A stretch of DNA of 64,000 nucleotides from Capitulum mitella. Its lineage: Eukaryota; Arthropoda; Thecostraca; Pollicipedomorpha; Pollicipedidae. The notes beneath the pieces were generated by a model, which had not been told where the DNA came from, did no database searches, and was given only the letters and a program-made list of their open reading frames with translations. Below are positions 12,910 to 25,700 of this stretch, in pieces. The first letter of the stretch is position 1. The number at the start of each line of letters is the position of its first letter. The stretch is from NCBI GenBank assembly GCA_030062745.1, contig CP099843.1, positions 5,395,001 to 5,459,000 on the forward strand. Reading direction: 5' to 3'. The position numbers and the translations under genes are program-made.

Positions 12910-13195
12910 CCACACCGTGAAAAATGCACGGCCGTGGGCTCACGGCCCACCGGCGGCGATCTCACGGCGCCGGATTGGCACTGACACCCTCACGATAGCC
13001 AGACGGCACCGGCCGGCCGGGGTCAGGGCCAGTCTCGACGTGATGAACTGGCTGGTCGGCAGCGGCAGAGGCAGAGGTGCCAGCCGCGACGGCGGGAAGC
13101 GGCCCCTCTGATAACCGTGAGGCGAGATCTGGCCAGCTGTGGCGAGCTGCGAGCTCCCCTTCAGGGCAGCAAGCAAAGGAGGTGGATCGGCTCTC
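12910..13195. other. GC-rich island
   Basis: CpG- and GGCC-rich block in AT-rich surroundings. Frames are open on both strands without protein-like motifs. It may be a regulatory CpG island or a GC-rich repeat copy. Confidence 0.45.
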
Positions 13196-14329
13196 ACATG
13201 TCAGCGCACGGATATCAAATGAAAGGAGAAGGTGTGACGGCGTGAATGTAAATTAGTAGCAGCGATTTAGTTCTTGGGGATGTTCAGCTAGCGTACGCGC
13301 ACAACGTTGTGGTTTTCACAGTAAACCCACACTGAAGTGGACTCGCTGCGTCTAGCCGATCTGCATCACGGGGGACAGAATCCGACAGAAGGAATGATGC
13401 AGCCCGATGAGAACGGTTCCGGCGTGAAATGGAAAACATTTCAAATCACTCGTTATTTTCCTGACGTTGTTCTTTTACATACTTTCTTGAATGCTGTAGC
13501 TTTTCATTGACGCACGTCCAAGCAGGCGGAAATTAACAGTTTTCATTCTCTTGCTGGACAATAGAAGGAAGGTCATATCCCAACAAGTAGCTCAGGTCGT
13601 GTGATGTGGAAATACATCATGCGCACTAACACGGAATCTGACAAGAGCCCACAAATCTGCAACATGATTTGGAATGATTTAAGTGCCCGGCTCCTGGTGG
13701 GACTGGCAACTGCGTGATTTTCGCGTGGCACCGTTTCATGCCATAAATGAAAATCAGCAAGCCCAGGGCCATCACTCAGCCGAGATCATCGTCACGACAC
13801 GCAGTACCCCGCTGTCTCAACAGCAGCTGGAAGACACTCCCGATGAACGTGCCACTGATCTTATCCATCTCAGATCGACAGTGAAACTGAACCTCCTGCC
13901 GCTTTGGAAAGTCGCCACTCAGCTAGCGAACGCTCTCCGTTCTGCCCACGCAGAACCAGGGATGTGAGTTGCTCTCGTCGTCACATGGGGTTCGACGGTC
14001 TGACGACCTCGGGAATAAATGCAGACGCACGGGTGACAATGACTGCAACAGAGAGCTCATCAAATTTTGGGTAGTAATCATGTTCCCGAAGGGCCTAAAA
14101 GGGTATTGTGTCGGGCGTTTTACGTTTCACGTGTGCCATCAAGCTACTGAACTAAACGTTACTGCCCATGAAACCTGAATGGGAACCACCACTGAGCACT
14201 TAAGTTTTAATGGAAAATGAAAATGCAGTGTAATAAATCCAACATTCTGCGCCGGGATGATTTCGCGATTTTTATCTCCATCATCCAACAGTTTGTGCCA
14301 CCCGGTTTTAACCCTCCAATAGAACGGAG
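13196..14329. other. Non-coding flank
   Basis: The 94-codon frame at 13683-13967 does not resemble any family I know. I see no RNA gene or transposon end. Confidence 0.35.
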
Positions 14330-14780
14330 GCAATTTAAAATAACCGCACCGGTCGTATGGTTCCCGGCTGCTCATATCCGCCAACCAAGCCCGCCCCACG
14401 CCCGAGCCTTGGGACACTTGTCGAATCATTCCGGGGCGGACGGGCCGATCGTCCCGCTCCGGCGGCGCCTCGGTTCAATCGCGTCTGACCTGAGCCGGCC
14501 GAAATCCGGCAGCCGCGGCCCCCGCCAAATCGCGGACGCCGCAAGGCCCCGACCGAGATAAAATCGGCCGGCAGGCACGTGCCGCCTCATTGTGTATTGG
14601 CCCGACGTCGCCGCCCGGCTCCCGGCTAATCGGGCCGCGAGGTCGTCCAGCGTCCGGCGGTGCACGGACGGCGCTCACCGGGCCGCTGGTCTCGGCTGAA
14701 AACGCAACAGGTCGGAGGCGTTCGGAGAATACCGCAGGTCACGTATCTCTGCAGGGGACGTCTGAGGTCCCTGCGGAGGC
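14330..14780. other. GC-rich island
   Basis: CpG-dense block with repeated GCCGG/CCGGC words and short A/T blocks inside them, for example AAAATCGGCCGG at about 14560. Five or more frames are open on both strands, which is expected from composition. No conserved protein was recognised. Confidence 0.5.
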
Positions 14781-16959
14781 GTATAGCTAGGCAAAGGATA
14801 CCTGAGGGCGCAGAGGCGAAAAGTGGTTTCAGAAGGGAAGTCTCGCCCCTTATCCCTGTTCAATACTGTTGGAGCACAGCATCCTTTTCGGGACACATTG
14901 TTTCCTGAAGGGGTACGTGATTTGTCCGCCTCCCTCACGACAGCGCGACATTTCGCTGATCGCTTCAGTTTCTATCCCTTATTGAATTGTGGCAGCCAAC
15001 GACCAACGATCCCGTTTCCATCTCCACGCCCTCCTCCGTCCGCGCTTTGGACTTCGACCTCGCCACGGCGGTGTTTCGACATCGTCGTGGCTGAATCTGG
15101 TGCTGAAAAATGACCTGAATGATCTTGGCTTTAATGCGCTGTATTCAGGCGTTTTGGCTTGAGTTATAACTGAATAGTTGTACGTGGTAGAAATATTTTG
15201 GGTGTCATGATGAGTAAATCACTGGAGGAGTTTTATTCGTTCGAGTTTTGTTTCATTTGTGTGGTGCCCGATGGATACAGTGCCCGAACAACGAGCCATG
15301 GCACACTGCGTGATACAAACAAGCCTGTCGATCTTGGCGATTTGTAACTAGATCTCGATTTTGCAATGATAAATCTGCAATGTATCGCCCTCTCTGTTTC
15401 GAGTGCTTGTTCCAAATACGTGGTCCAAAGAAGTCATCCACTTTACTAGAAGCAGTGATGTAGCCATTTCTGAAATACTGGACTCAGAATCCAAACCAAG
15501 GGTGCACTTTGGCAGGCACCACCGGAACCAATTAGTGGAGGTGGGCGAACAAGGCAAAGGTCAAAGTGAGATCTAAGCTTTCTCATTTCATGCCGCTCTC
15601 AAAGCAGCGTTTTGATGATACTCTGCTCGTGGATCTCTATAAATTTGACTAGACTAGAATTTTGCTAGCACGTGGATATTGTACTGAAGCCCCTAATGGT
15701 TTGAAGTCTGGCTTCATCACCCCAATTTGCTTTCTTTTTTAAGCGTACCGTAAGTAGCAATATCGAATATTTTTGCCTTTAGATGCATTTGTTTCATCAT
15801 GTGTAGTTCAATCAAGAGATCGTCGCGTCGGCCATTCATAGTTGGCGGAGCGTTTTGGCAGGAATCGGGCAAGCTTTTGTGTGATTAAATGCTGCAAGGT
15901 CCTTAAAGTCACGATAAAACGATGGAAAGGCCAGGATCCGGCTTCACGCTACACGTGATAATGAGACAAGGACTGCAGCTATGTAACTTTACGAGGTTAG
16001 CGTACGTGGCGCAGTTAAAAGTTACGGTAATTCGGCCGCCAGCTGGTGGTCCATGAAAGCCCGGCTCGCAAAGATAAATATATTTCGGTCATTGTTCTCC
16101 GCCGTCGTCAGCTGATGGTGCTAAAGATCCTTTGTTCTGGCTGAGCCACATCAATTTCCACGCCTTGGACGGGTGTGACAGTGATGAGGTCGGTCTAGGG
16201 CGTCAGACACTACTCGGTTCCCGTACCGTCATCTGCATGACAATGAGCGCCGTGCTACGAAACTAGAAAGTGTGCGGTCCACGGTTGGTATGCATGTAAT
16301 CAGTCCATGAGGGATCGGAAACTCGGAAAAAGGTTGGCGATTTTAACACGTGTTACGTTCGCAAAAGCTGAGAAAAGACTTGTTGGAAAATTGGGACTTT
16401 TAACAAGTGACGCATGAAAAGGATGCGAACAATCGAGAATTATTGAAATGAATAACTCAGGGTCAACGAAAATGACGTCTCATTTTTTCTCATGTCCATC
16501 CGATCCTATAGTCGTACAAACTGCTATGTTGCCAGGTGTGTACTGTTTTTTCTCGCCGTCTTTAGTTATCCCTATGTTTCCTTTTTTTCTTTGAACCTGC
16601 GAATGCTTCTCAGATGTTCAGATTATTCGCGGCTTACATCTAAACTTTTCAGCCGGAGGAAACTAACCGTGGGTAAAACTTGGTCACAACAAGCGCCAAG
16701 AGCCCGCTTCGGTAAGCCTGGCATGCGTCGCAGCTCAGAAGGCGGTGGTGCATGAACCAAAGTTATCCACCACCCGGAGGAGAAAAGAGCGAGGATCCAG
16801 TCAGTGCCATTGTTTAAGATTTTTCGACTGAAAAAACTCCTTTTACTACAGCTGGTGGTGTTACTGATGTCCACAAACATCCCTAGAAAATCTCGGAAAA
16901 CATGCCGGTGGTGTTATCTTGGGTTCAAAACAGCCGTTCCTAAAACTACAAACCAGACG
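14781..16959. other. Non-coding flank
   Basis: Mixed-composition sequence. Overlapping minus-strand frames at 15233-15557 show no motif. No tRNA, transposase or reverse transcriptase fragment was seen. Confidence 0.35.
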
Positions 16960-17320
16960 GGGACGCGCCTGCTTTCAGACTTGCGAGCTGAGACCTCCCG
17001 AGACAGAAGCCGCGTCGGCGGTTATCGAGAGCGCCGCGGTGTACCACGCCTCCACGCGCGACACCCACTCGGACCGGCCGGCGGCCCGTCGCCGCGCGGG
17101 GGGCAGCGAGTCGGCGGCCGGTCCGGGTCCGGTCCCGGGCGGCCGTCGCCGCCTCCGCCGTCACCCGGCTGCTGCACCTGTCGGGCGCTGGCGGCATCCG
17201 CGCCTCCCAGGGGGCTTCCGGTCACGATGAGACAGATGCGCTGCGAGGGCCGCTCGAGTCCACGCGCGGCAGGCCCCCGAGGTATCGGCGCCGACGGGAC
17301 TCTCTGGCCTCGCTCGGCTG
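16960..17320. other. GC-rich island
   Basis: CpG- and GGCCGG-rich block. A 189-codon + frame (16804-17373) crosses it but its Arg/Gly/Pro-rich translation follows composition and has no domain. Reverse-strand frames are open as well, which argues against coding. Confidence 0.5.
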
Positions 17321-20300
17321 GGGTTCAGCAGAAGCATCCGCGTTTAGCGATCACGTCCTCGGATCTGGGTTGAGCATGAGTTGTGAAGGGCCAGACTCGC
17401 CAACTAAATCAATGAAAAAGGTCCAGTCCAGCGCAGCCAGCGACTAATAGCTGTCGCCAGAACATCTTCGTAACTGCCAGCATCGGTCTGGTGTATACCG
17501 GAAACGGCAGAAAACGCTTACTATTACCGCCTAACACGGCCCGTGCGACGTATAAACATCGCGAACAAGCTACGCCAAAACAGGCAGCAAAGCCCCAGTC
17601 ATTATGGCCGACCGCCGCACGCGGGGACGGGGTCCACGAGATCGCGACAGACGGAGCTACTACCATTGGGATCTTCGATCTACCGTGCAGACAATCGCTG
17701 GAGTGATGGTTAAAGTGGTGGGCTAGGCCAGCACGCTTCCTCGACTGTCGTCTTCTTTATATCACCAGTGAATGTGGTGCAGCTTCCAGAACGAACACGT
17801 CTGGCCAGTGCTGCGCAGCTCGTCCGCTGAGACATTCCATTTCCTGGCACCACGACAAGATTAATGGCGGACAACGCGAGCTCCAACAAAGCCCGCACAA
17901 TGCGTACCAGGTGCACATGACGCCAGACGAGCAATGCCATTAACACTGTCACGCTGCGCAAGACAGGGAAAATGCTCACAGATAATACAACCCATCGAAC
18001 AGGGATCGGGAGAAATAACTCTCCTTTAAGATATTTTGCAGTAACGTTACAGGAATGGATTGGAAACGTTGTCTTAAATTTTTACGGTACTTCCTCTCAA
18101 AACTTTCATCTGTTGGATTCAATGCCTCCTTGATTTCGACTTCTCTCGTCGAGATGCACGCTCAACAGCGAACAGATAAAACTCATCGTGGCTGCCCCCA
18201 GTCAACGCAGACAAACCCCAAGTATGTGCACACGGCTTTGAACTTTATCCGAAAGGTTCCCGGCGCAAGCGACTGCCGCACGCTTATGTTTGCCTACGCC
18301 GTGCTGAAGTTAAACGAATTTAAAGTGTCGCCTCGAAACGACGCCATCTGTTGCTGAGATTTTTAGGACCTGAAGCGCCTCCCTGAGTGTTTTCCCCGTC
18401 TTCTGTTGGCAAAAAAGTGCACACAAGTGCGCAGTCAGCTGGCGCTGAAAGATGGCTCTGACAACTTTCCCAAAAACTGTTTGCTTACTCCGCCTTTTGG
18501 CGGTAAAATTAGCGTTGTTTGTATCTCCTCGCGCGACATCGTCCCGGACTCAACCTCGGAAGTTTCTCCGCGCAAAGCAGCTTTGAAGTCGGAGGAGGTT
18601 GTTTGGCCTTGCGGGTGCTCCGCGCCTCGTTCTGCTTGGTTTATGTCCCGGCTGAATGAGTCATTTGGTTGTTAAAATAATTAGAGCCGGCTCGACGGAA
18701 CTTCGTTGTTATTTACACTCCATCACGAGGCCAGCAGGCCGTAGAAGCCTACGAGTGGAAATAGAAGAGGTCAGAGTTATGTAGAAAAGCACGATCAGGT
18801 GTAGAGTTCAGGGCGCGCCCAGCGTGTTCCTTTGACATAAGCTCGTATCCCAACCGTTACCATAGCCAAATAACTTGAACTGAGTTGAAATCAGGAAATA
18901 AATAGCAAGCAGATCAGAAGACCTGCCAAATTTGAAGTATTTCAGCGTAGCCCTAGACGTTACAAAGAAAGGAAGTGACTAAAATGGTTCTCGTTCTCAC
19001 ACCTTCACTTCTACACAAACGCGCTTCACGATTTCCATTAGGCCAGTGAAATGGTCAGTCACAATGGAAAGACAGGATGTGTTTACATCAAGAGTGTGAA
19101 CTTCAGAGGACACATTTCATGAAAGCACACGCGGATGGATGACACTGTTTTCTGTCGAGAATCGCAATTCCTAGGTGATACCAAAAACCGAATGTCAAAT
19201 GTGCCTTAAAACTGTTTTAGGTCAGTTTGGGACAGGGGCACGGGAAGTCCTGTTCAGTTGGGGGGCCGAGGAGCGTTTTGGGTCAATTCTTTTCAGTCAA
19301 CGCCCATAGGGTTAATGTTAAATCCGAAAAAGTTGGGGGCTGAAGCCCGCCCGGCCCCATGACTCCCGCGCCTATGGTTTACGATGTGGGGTCTTGAAAA
19401 CAGTAGGCAACTGTGACCAGCTTTGATATTCCTGTTGTCATCGTTCTTCAGTTACTCAGTACCATACGTACAATTAGCCCCAGTTCCCGGTGAAAATGCC
19501 CAGTGACTAACTGGTGATTCTGATGCGTCAGAAACCATAACAGCGTGTTCAAACACCGAAAAGGAGAGACGACATGCCTGCGTCATATTATTTGTCGGTA
19601 CCCACCATAATTTCGTCGCATATGAATGCTCTTATCTAATCGAATATAGCAAAGGAAATAATCGTTTTAATAAATGGAAGTTAGGACCGTACAGGCTGCG
19701 TCACCTGGCTCCACCAATGAACCTCGTTTATCTTCCGTTTGCAAACTGTTTTTTTTACATCAACGTCATGGCTTGCAAAAAAACATTCTCTAGTCAAGTC
19801 CTACTCTGCTACAACTCAGGCATGCAATTTGGTTGACATACACAAGACAATGCGTTGTCTTGTGTGATGTCTTCGACATTCAGTCATGGTAGCTCGCAAA
19901 GATGTTATGAGTATGTACAGAGGGTGGTCATTTATCACGAGGTAATTACTTCGACTAATTAAACAACTGCCAAATACTGGCTTCAGGTTCCAATAAGTAA
20001 ACTGCATGAAACAGCCTGTGGGTCATACATCTTCCATTTATTTTAAAGATAACTATCTCGCTTTACGCGTAGCTTTTTCCGCACAGCATCTTGATTGTAA
20101 CGCTCTACATATCCATTCCCTAGGTTTGCTTCTTTCTTCTTGTTCAAAAGCTAGTTAGTCTGCAGTATTCTTCCTCAACATCATTTCTCGGATGCTTTGA
20201 TCTTTCTAGGATTTTATGGCAAGCAAAAACGGCGACCTTTTAACGACAATCAGCTCGAAGTTATGGCGGTATGAGCCAACATTCTTTGCTTTTTGTTCGG

Positions 20301-20869
20301 CAACCGCATCCGGAATTTTCAATAAACGCGGGTCTTACGCCTTTGTGCCTTTGCCTACACACTGTCACGTAGTAACGTTGAATCTGACAAAAATGCATGA
20401 CTCTGAAAGATGACTTTCGTTGATTAACGGTGCCGTTTTTCTTGGACTGAGAAAGAGACGGCAGCCAAGGAGTTTGTCACTTTCAGCCATGGTAATTTTT
20501 GTTGTTTAAACGGACACCGTGAGAAAGACTCTCCTTAAAAACATCATGGTAACATGGTCGTTACATTCATCTCAGAACGTCGCAACAAACACGCTACATC
20601 CAACTGTCTCGGACAACAGCCAGGAGAGGAACGTGATGAAGCTGACATTAGTCTTGTTCAGCCTAAAAAGACGATGTGACTGATTCGCCGGCTCCAAACC
20701 GTTCAAAAAACAGTGGCACACTGGCGCATTGACGCGAAACGTGCATTGTGTATTAACGTTTCGTTGAAGCGTCAGTCGACCAGGGCACATCAAAAACGGC
20801 CATCATGCGTGTGTGTTTATGTGTCCGTTATCGACCCCGCGCAAAAACAGGCGACTGAACCGCTCAGAA
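17321..20869. other. Non-coding flank
   Basis: No gene recognised in this 3.5 kb. A stretch at about 19250-19385 has a G-run and ends in GACTCCCGCGCCTATGG, resembling small DNA transposon termini. A perfect 11-bp hairpin lies at 19840-19865. The remainder is ordinary AT-rich sequence. Confidence 0.4.
19840..19865. repeat. Perfect 11-bp stem hairpin
   Basis: Arms 19840-19850 and 19855-19865 are exact reverse complements around a 4-base TGCG loop. No T-run or gene end is adjacent, so it is not an obvious terminator. Confidence 0.6.
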
Positions 20870-20936
20870 GGGAGCCGGCCAATTTTTCTCCGGCCCCTAG
20901 GGAAGGCTGAGTTCATCTCAGCTCCGGGTCGGGCTG

Positions 20937-21205
20937 TAGTTCAGCTCAGCTCCGTCTACAGTAACCAGGCTGTGGCTCAGCTCCAGTCTCCAGCGGGGGG
21001 GCTGCGGCTCAGCTCAGTTCAGCTTCTGTGCCGTAACGGAACCATGGCTCAGCTCAGTCGGCCCCCAGCCGTCGGTGTCAGCTCAACTCAGCTCCGATTC
21101 CCGGCGGCCGGGTTCAGCTCAGCTGTGGTCCCTGGTAACCAGGCTGTCGCTCAGCTCAGCTCCGGTCTCCGGCGACCAGGCTGCAGTTCAGCTCGGCGCC
21201 GGGCC
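20937..21205 (+). repeat. Degenerate minisatellite of CAGCTCAGCTC units in a GC island
   Basis: About eight units of roughly 30-40 bases begin with TTCAGCTCAGCTC or GGCTCAGCTC and continue with a GGTCTCCGGCGACCAGGCTG-like half. Unit length and sequence vary. The block lies within a GC-rich patch extending to about 21440. The 162-codon frame across it is a by-product of the repeats. Confidence 0.7.
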
Positions 21206-21439
21206 GCGGCCTCATCTCCCAGCGGCTCCCGCCTGGTTGGGACGCCGGCGATGAACCGTCCATCACGTGATCGATGGATTTGCCTGTTGGCTGATGACTG
21301 ATGACGACAACGAGGATCCAATGGCGCGGGCCCGCCGACCGCTTAAAAGCCCAGGCCCGGAGACGTGGCCGTGGAGACGTGAAGCCTGCGCGCGGAGTGC
21401 AGGAAACTCACGACGCCATGCTGCAGTTATGAACAATGA

Positions 21440-22903
21440 AGTCAATGGCTGTAGTTGGCATGGCGCCCCCGTCGCAAAGCGTGAGCGTTGATGTTCATAT
21501 TTGAATCACTCTTTTGGGGGAAGTTTAGATTCCGTCAGCGAGCACATTTAAAATGGTACACCTACCGGGTTTCATCCGCTGTATATCAACGAGCCAGACG
21601 GACCAGGAGCTAAAATAGTTCGGCTCCAGTTGCCTGGCGTGTGCCCGTGCCCTCCCGGTACCGCACCGTCTCAGGAGTTTCCCTGGCGTGACGTCAGCAG
21701 TTACCCACTCGGAGCCGGCGACGCCAACGAGAAGCCGCTGTCGTCTGGTGACCACCCGTGGCTCGGCTTACGCGGCGGCTAAATCTGGCCACGGTGGCGG
21801 CCTCCGGTGAGTTCAAGGTGGAATTCAGAGGAAGCTCTGCCGAGTCGCGGGAGCACAGCTCTGATCGAGGGCAGTCTTGGCGTGGGGAAAGGTGAGCGCT
21901 GTGGTGAGCGCCAGCTGCTGAACCTCACTACGGCCATATGTTTCTCTACTTGCCATCCAAGATCGGCAACTGTGCAACGCGAGGAGAAAACCAGGAAGCC
22001 AGAGGAAAATTCTGCCACAAGAGCTGTTGCACGAATGGAGTTGTGTTTTACCGTGGTTAAGTGAAACATTTTTTTATAGAGCAAGACTACAGGAATATGT
22101 TTTTGTTTAACAAAAATCTGAAGTGCATGCTAACCAAGACGCTCGGGTGCTTTTTTGAATTACGTTGTCGCTACAGATGTAAGCGATTCTTTTCCGTCCC
22201 GGCTATTAAGCTGTCACGTCACCTCATAAATGTTCCATCAGTCAGCGCGGATGGAAACGGAAGCCAGTCACCCTGTTACCAGCCGCAGTCCCGTTGGCAG
22301 GCCGATTTCGGCGAATGCCTCCTCTTTCGAGCTTACGGCTCACGTCATCGACGCTCACTCATACAGAGTTGCGCCAGCTCGCCCGCCCAGACAGGCCGTC
22401 AAACTCGACGTACCACGCGCCAATCAATAATGGCGGCCAAAACCGGTGACATTCGCGGCTAAATGGCGAACGCATTAGCCAATTTCACAGCTCGTTGCCG
22501 TTCCTAGAGCGATGCATATTGCTTGACTGATATGCGCTTATTAATACGAAGTCGCGGAGGCGGAAAAGCAGCGATTTCGGTGGCGATTTATGTAACGTCG
22601 TGCGGTTACCACGGCGGAACTAAAGCCGGCTGTCCGAGCCAGGTGGGGCCCCCTGTTGGAGAGCATCATTGATCCTCTGTGAGAAGGCTGTGGCTCACCT
22701 TCAGGCTCGAGGGAACATGATGTAGTCACTTTGGGTGCCGCCGAATAAAATTGTGAGTTACTTGCAGTAAATTTTTTTCGAATAGTAGGCACGCTTCTTA
22801 CCCGGTATGCGAAAAGGCAATGTAAATCCCTAATTTTCTTAATATTTATGTGATTGACTTGATTTATTTATCAGTTTCAACGCGTGTATGACAAAAAGCA
22901 AAC
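21440..22903. other. Non-coding flank with two small GC patches
   Basis: GC-richer patches at about 21590-21900 and 22290-22450; the latter contains GGCCGATTTCGGCG. Overlapping frames on both strands have no recognisable content. No RNA gene seen. Confidence 0.4.
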
Positions 22904-23026
22904 GACTAAAACGTTTGCCGTTATATCTAAAGCATCATGTTCATGATTTGGCGCCGTGCGAAAAACTTTCGCACGGTGTCAAATCATGAACATGATGCTT
23001 TAGATATAACGACAGACTTTTTAGTC
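22904..23026. mobile_element. Near-perfect fold-back element (60-bp arms, 3-base loop)
   Basis: The arms 22904-22963 and 22967-23026 are reverse complements at 55 of 60 positions by hand count, with a central AAC loop. Some of the mismatches would be G-U pairs in RNA. There is no coding capacity. A recent fold-back MITE is likely; a transcribed hairpin giving small RNAs is the alternative. I found no convincing flanking target duplication. Confidence 0.8.
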
Positions 23027-23119
23027 ATTCGCGAGCAGCTGACTGCCCCCCTGAGGTTTTCTGGGATTGCGAGAGAACGAACAAACACAGAGCCACGAAA
23101 CTTTGTGTACCTTTAGCTT

Positions 23120-23500
23120 CATCATTTTACACCTTGTGTCAAAGTTTTGACCTCAGATCAGGTCAGGTGCCTGACCTAGGTCAGGTCAAACGGACCTATG
23201 TCCGAAAAAGTTTAGCGCCTTGTAACTTTTTCGGAAAACACGATATCACAATAATACTTTCATGGATTAGTGATCGTGATAGATGCAACAAATCTGCAAT
23301 CTCAGATTTTTCGGAATTTTCCGGGTCATTGACCTAAGGTCAAGCCCATTTTTAAGACATGCCGTTTTTTTCGGAAATTGACGGAATATTTCATAACATT
23401 TTCAGTGTGGAGTGAAACAGGCACCTAGTTACCGTCATTGAGCAAAGTACCAATGACTTCCAACCATGGACCTGAGGTCAGGTCACGAATAACTGTAGTG
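23120..23500. repeat. AGGTCA-rich dispersed repeat
   Basis: The densest example in the window: AGGTCA/TGACCT words at about 23150, 23161, 23172, 23180, 23330, 23337 and 23475, some in tandem or inverted arrangement. TTTTTCGGAA phrases lie between them. No gene. Confidence 0.6.
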
Positions 23501-24480
23501 AGCCAAAATGCACCACCGTCAAAATCAGCGATGAATTACTCAGAATGGGTAGAAAATGGCCGAACTGGCTTGCACAGACGTAAGTAATACCAGGAACCTC
23601 GAAAAGTTTTTAAAAATTGCATAGTTTGGAAATAAACAGGCTCTCGCGAATAAAGCTCCCACAGTTGTGTAGATTGGTAACTAATTAATTTTCCAAAATT
23701 CGAGCATGAAAAACAATCACAAGAACCAGTAAGATCAATAAAATTTACATGGACAGGCCTTTGTCCCGAAAACAAAGGCACGCTAAAATTAGTTCCCGTT
23801 AATTTCTTATTGCGTACGGCTCCGGCGCGAAAATTGCCGTGTCTTTAACTCAACGTTTCGGCGTGTATATTGAACAAACCCGAGAAATTAGATGTGTATC
23901 GGCATTTGCGGACCTTTACTTGTGCGCTGGTGCGTTTACCTATGCCTTATTAGTCACAGCCCTTGAGATTCAGGTCGTTTCTCGGTCTCATGCAGTCGGC
24001 TATGAGAAAACATATATAGGACCTAAATTGCTTACATATTATCTAAAACTAAAAATGAGACCAGTTTCGAGCTCTACTCATCACAAGCTTACCAAAGGTG
24101 TGCTTATTTTTGTCGTGCGATCAACCGTCCGTGAGTTAGAGGGGGCGGCCAATTGCCCCCCCCCCCCAGTCGGTCGTGATCGTGGCCGGCCGACGGTCGT
24201 GCGCGGGTTAATTACTATTAAGGAAAACTGACTATGACTATGAATGCCTTGTTCCAACATTCTCATGTTTTATAAATTCTTAAGAGACTTTCAGTCGGTT
24301 GGGTGAACAGATTTGTACTATAAGGGTCAATAAACCTCAATCCGTATCTTGTAAACGCTGCGGTATGTCGTTTTACCACTCGCGAGACGGGGAGGGGGGT
24401 AGATACCACTCCCTAAAGCAGTGTTTCCAGAACCACTGCAATACGGCACGCGACAGCACCGTGAAATCCTAGCTGACAAT
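23501..24480. other. Non-coding flank with a C homopolymer
   Basis: A C-run of about 12 bases at 24157-24168 sits next to a GGCCGGCCGACGG patch. The 130-codon frame 23839-24231 shows no motif. Nothing else recognised. Confidence 0.4.
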
Positions 24481-25000
24481 ATGCTCAATGCACTTGTTTT
24501 GAAGAAAGTGTGACCCCAGGTCATCTCATGTCACCGAATTATGACGTAATTACTGAAGGCTTGCAGAACGTTTTTTGCGCCAAATGTCAGCGTTTTTATT
24601 GTTTTAGGGTAGCAGGTATGCATTAACTGCAGATGACGGGTGTGGATTTGGTTTAAATGGCAGTCCACATGCAAAAAGGTCACTTTAGATAGGTTGGTGA
24701 CCTTTTCAAGGTCGAACAAGGTCGACGGCCTAAGACGACTTTTTTGACCTCAGAACGATCCTTTGCTGATTTTTGGCACTGCGTGTGGTAAAGAAAACGA
24801 CTTCAGGTCTATCTGGTCCCAAATGTGTGGTTTTTAACTCTGGAAAATCGATTGTAGTCCCCCGTCTGACCTGACCAGAAGATAGCCGGTCAACTAGCCT
24901 ACCTAGAAGGCAGACTACTTGTTCTGACGGGGTGGAGCGCGTTACCATTGGATTCCTTGGCACACAGCTATCGATTGCTTTTCGACCCTTGGCGCTAGCT
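24481..25000. repeat. AGGTCA-rich dispersed repeat
   Basis: AGGTCA/TGACCT or AAGGTC words at about 24517, 24699, 24708 and 24719, with phrases typical of the other copies. No coding content seen. Confidence 0.4.
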
Positions 25001-25324
25001 CAGTTAGGGGCCAAATGACGAGAGGGGGCCTAACACTCCCTCCCCATCCCCCGTCGTCGTAGGGCGAATAAAAATCCCGCCCTTCCGGCGAGGGCTAAGA
25101 TGAAACGTGATTTGGCTGACTATATCTTTTTCTGCTCCTGCCCAGAGGTATTTGTGAACAGAGACCCTAGAATCCGTAATGCGTCGGGCATTATTTTTTC
25201 GGGTTAGATGACAGGTTCTACTTTCAGAGAACAGGGTAGTCATTTTCGCATTGAAATCCGGGGTGATGTGCAAGAAACCCTTCCTCAAACATCCTTCACT
25301 TTACATCACTGCGATGCGAGCCGT
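25001..25324. other. Non-coding flank
   Basis: No gene or repeat recognised apart from short G- and C-runs around 25021-25060. Confidence 0.35.
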
Positions 25325-25700
25325 ATTTTTGCATCCCGGCCGCACTGGCGCGCCACTGATCAGAACGGCGACGCCGACGGTTTCCGCCCGGCCGAGCCTC
25401 CCAATTATCGCCGGAGGTGTCCCGCCGGGAAGCAGGCCGACCAATCAGCAGCAGCCATTCAGCCCTGCACCGGTGATCTGTCGGCCGCTCCTCAAACGCA
25501 GACGGTCGTGAAATTATCAACCGGCCGATAATTTCGGAGGCGGCGGCGGCTGGAGCGTGGTTCGCCCTGAGGGCCGTCAGCGCAGATGGCGCTGTCGGCG
25601 ACGGACGAGGGAGCACCGGCGGCCGGAAGGGCGGCGTGACAGAGACACAACTGACGGATTCAGGTGCCGGCGGCCTGTCCGGAGCAGGGGAAGTTGGACC
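25325..25700. other. GC-rich island
   Basis: CpG-rich block containing an inverted pair AAATTATC...GATAATTT around CCGGCCG at about 25510-25533. A 159-codon minus frame (25296-25775) covers it, but + frames are also open and the Pro/Arg/Ser-rich translation has no domain. Probably not coding. Confidence 0.5.

Noticed and set aside
16804..17373. 189-codon + frame with Arg/Pro-rich translation
   Set aside because: Half of it is a GC island and both strands are open; no domain.
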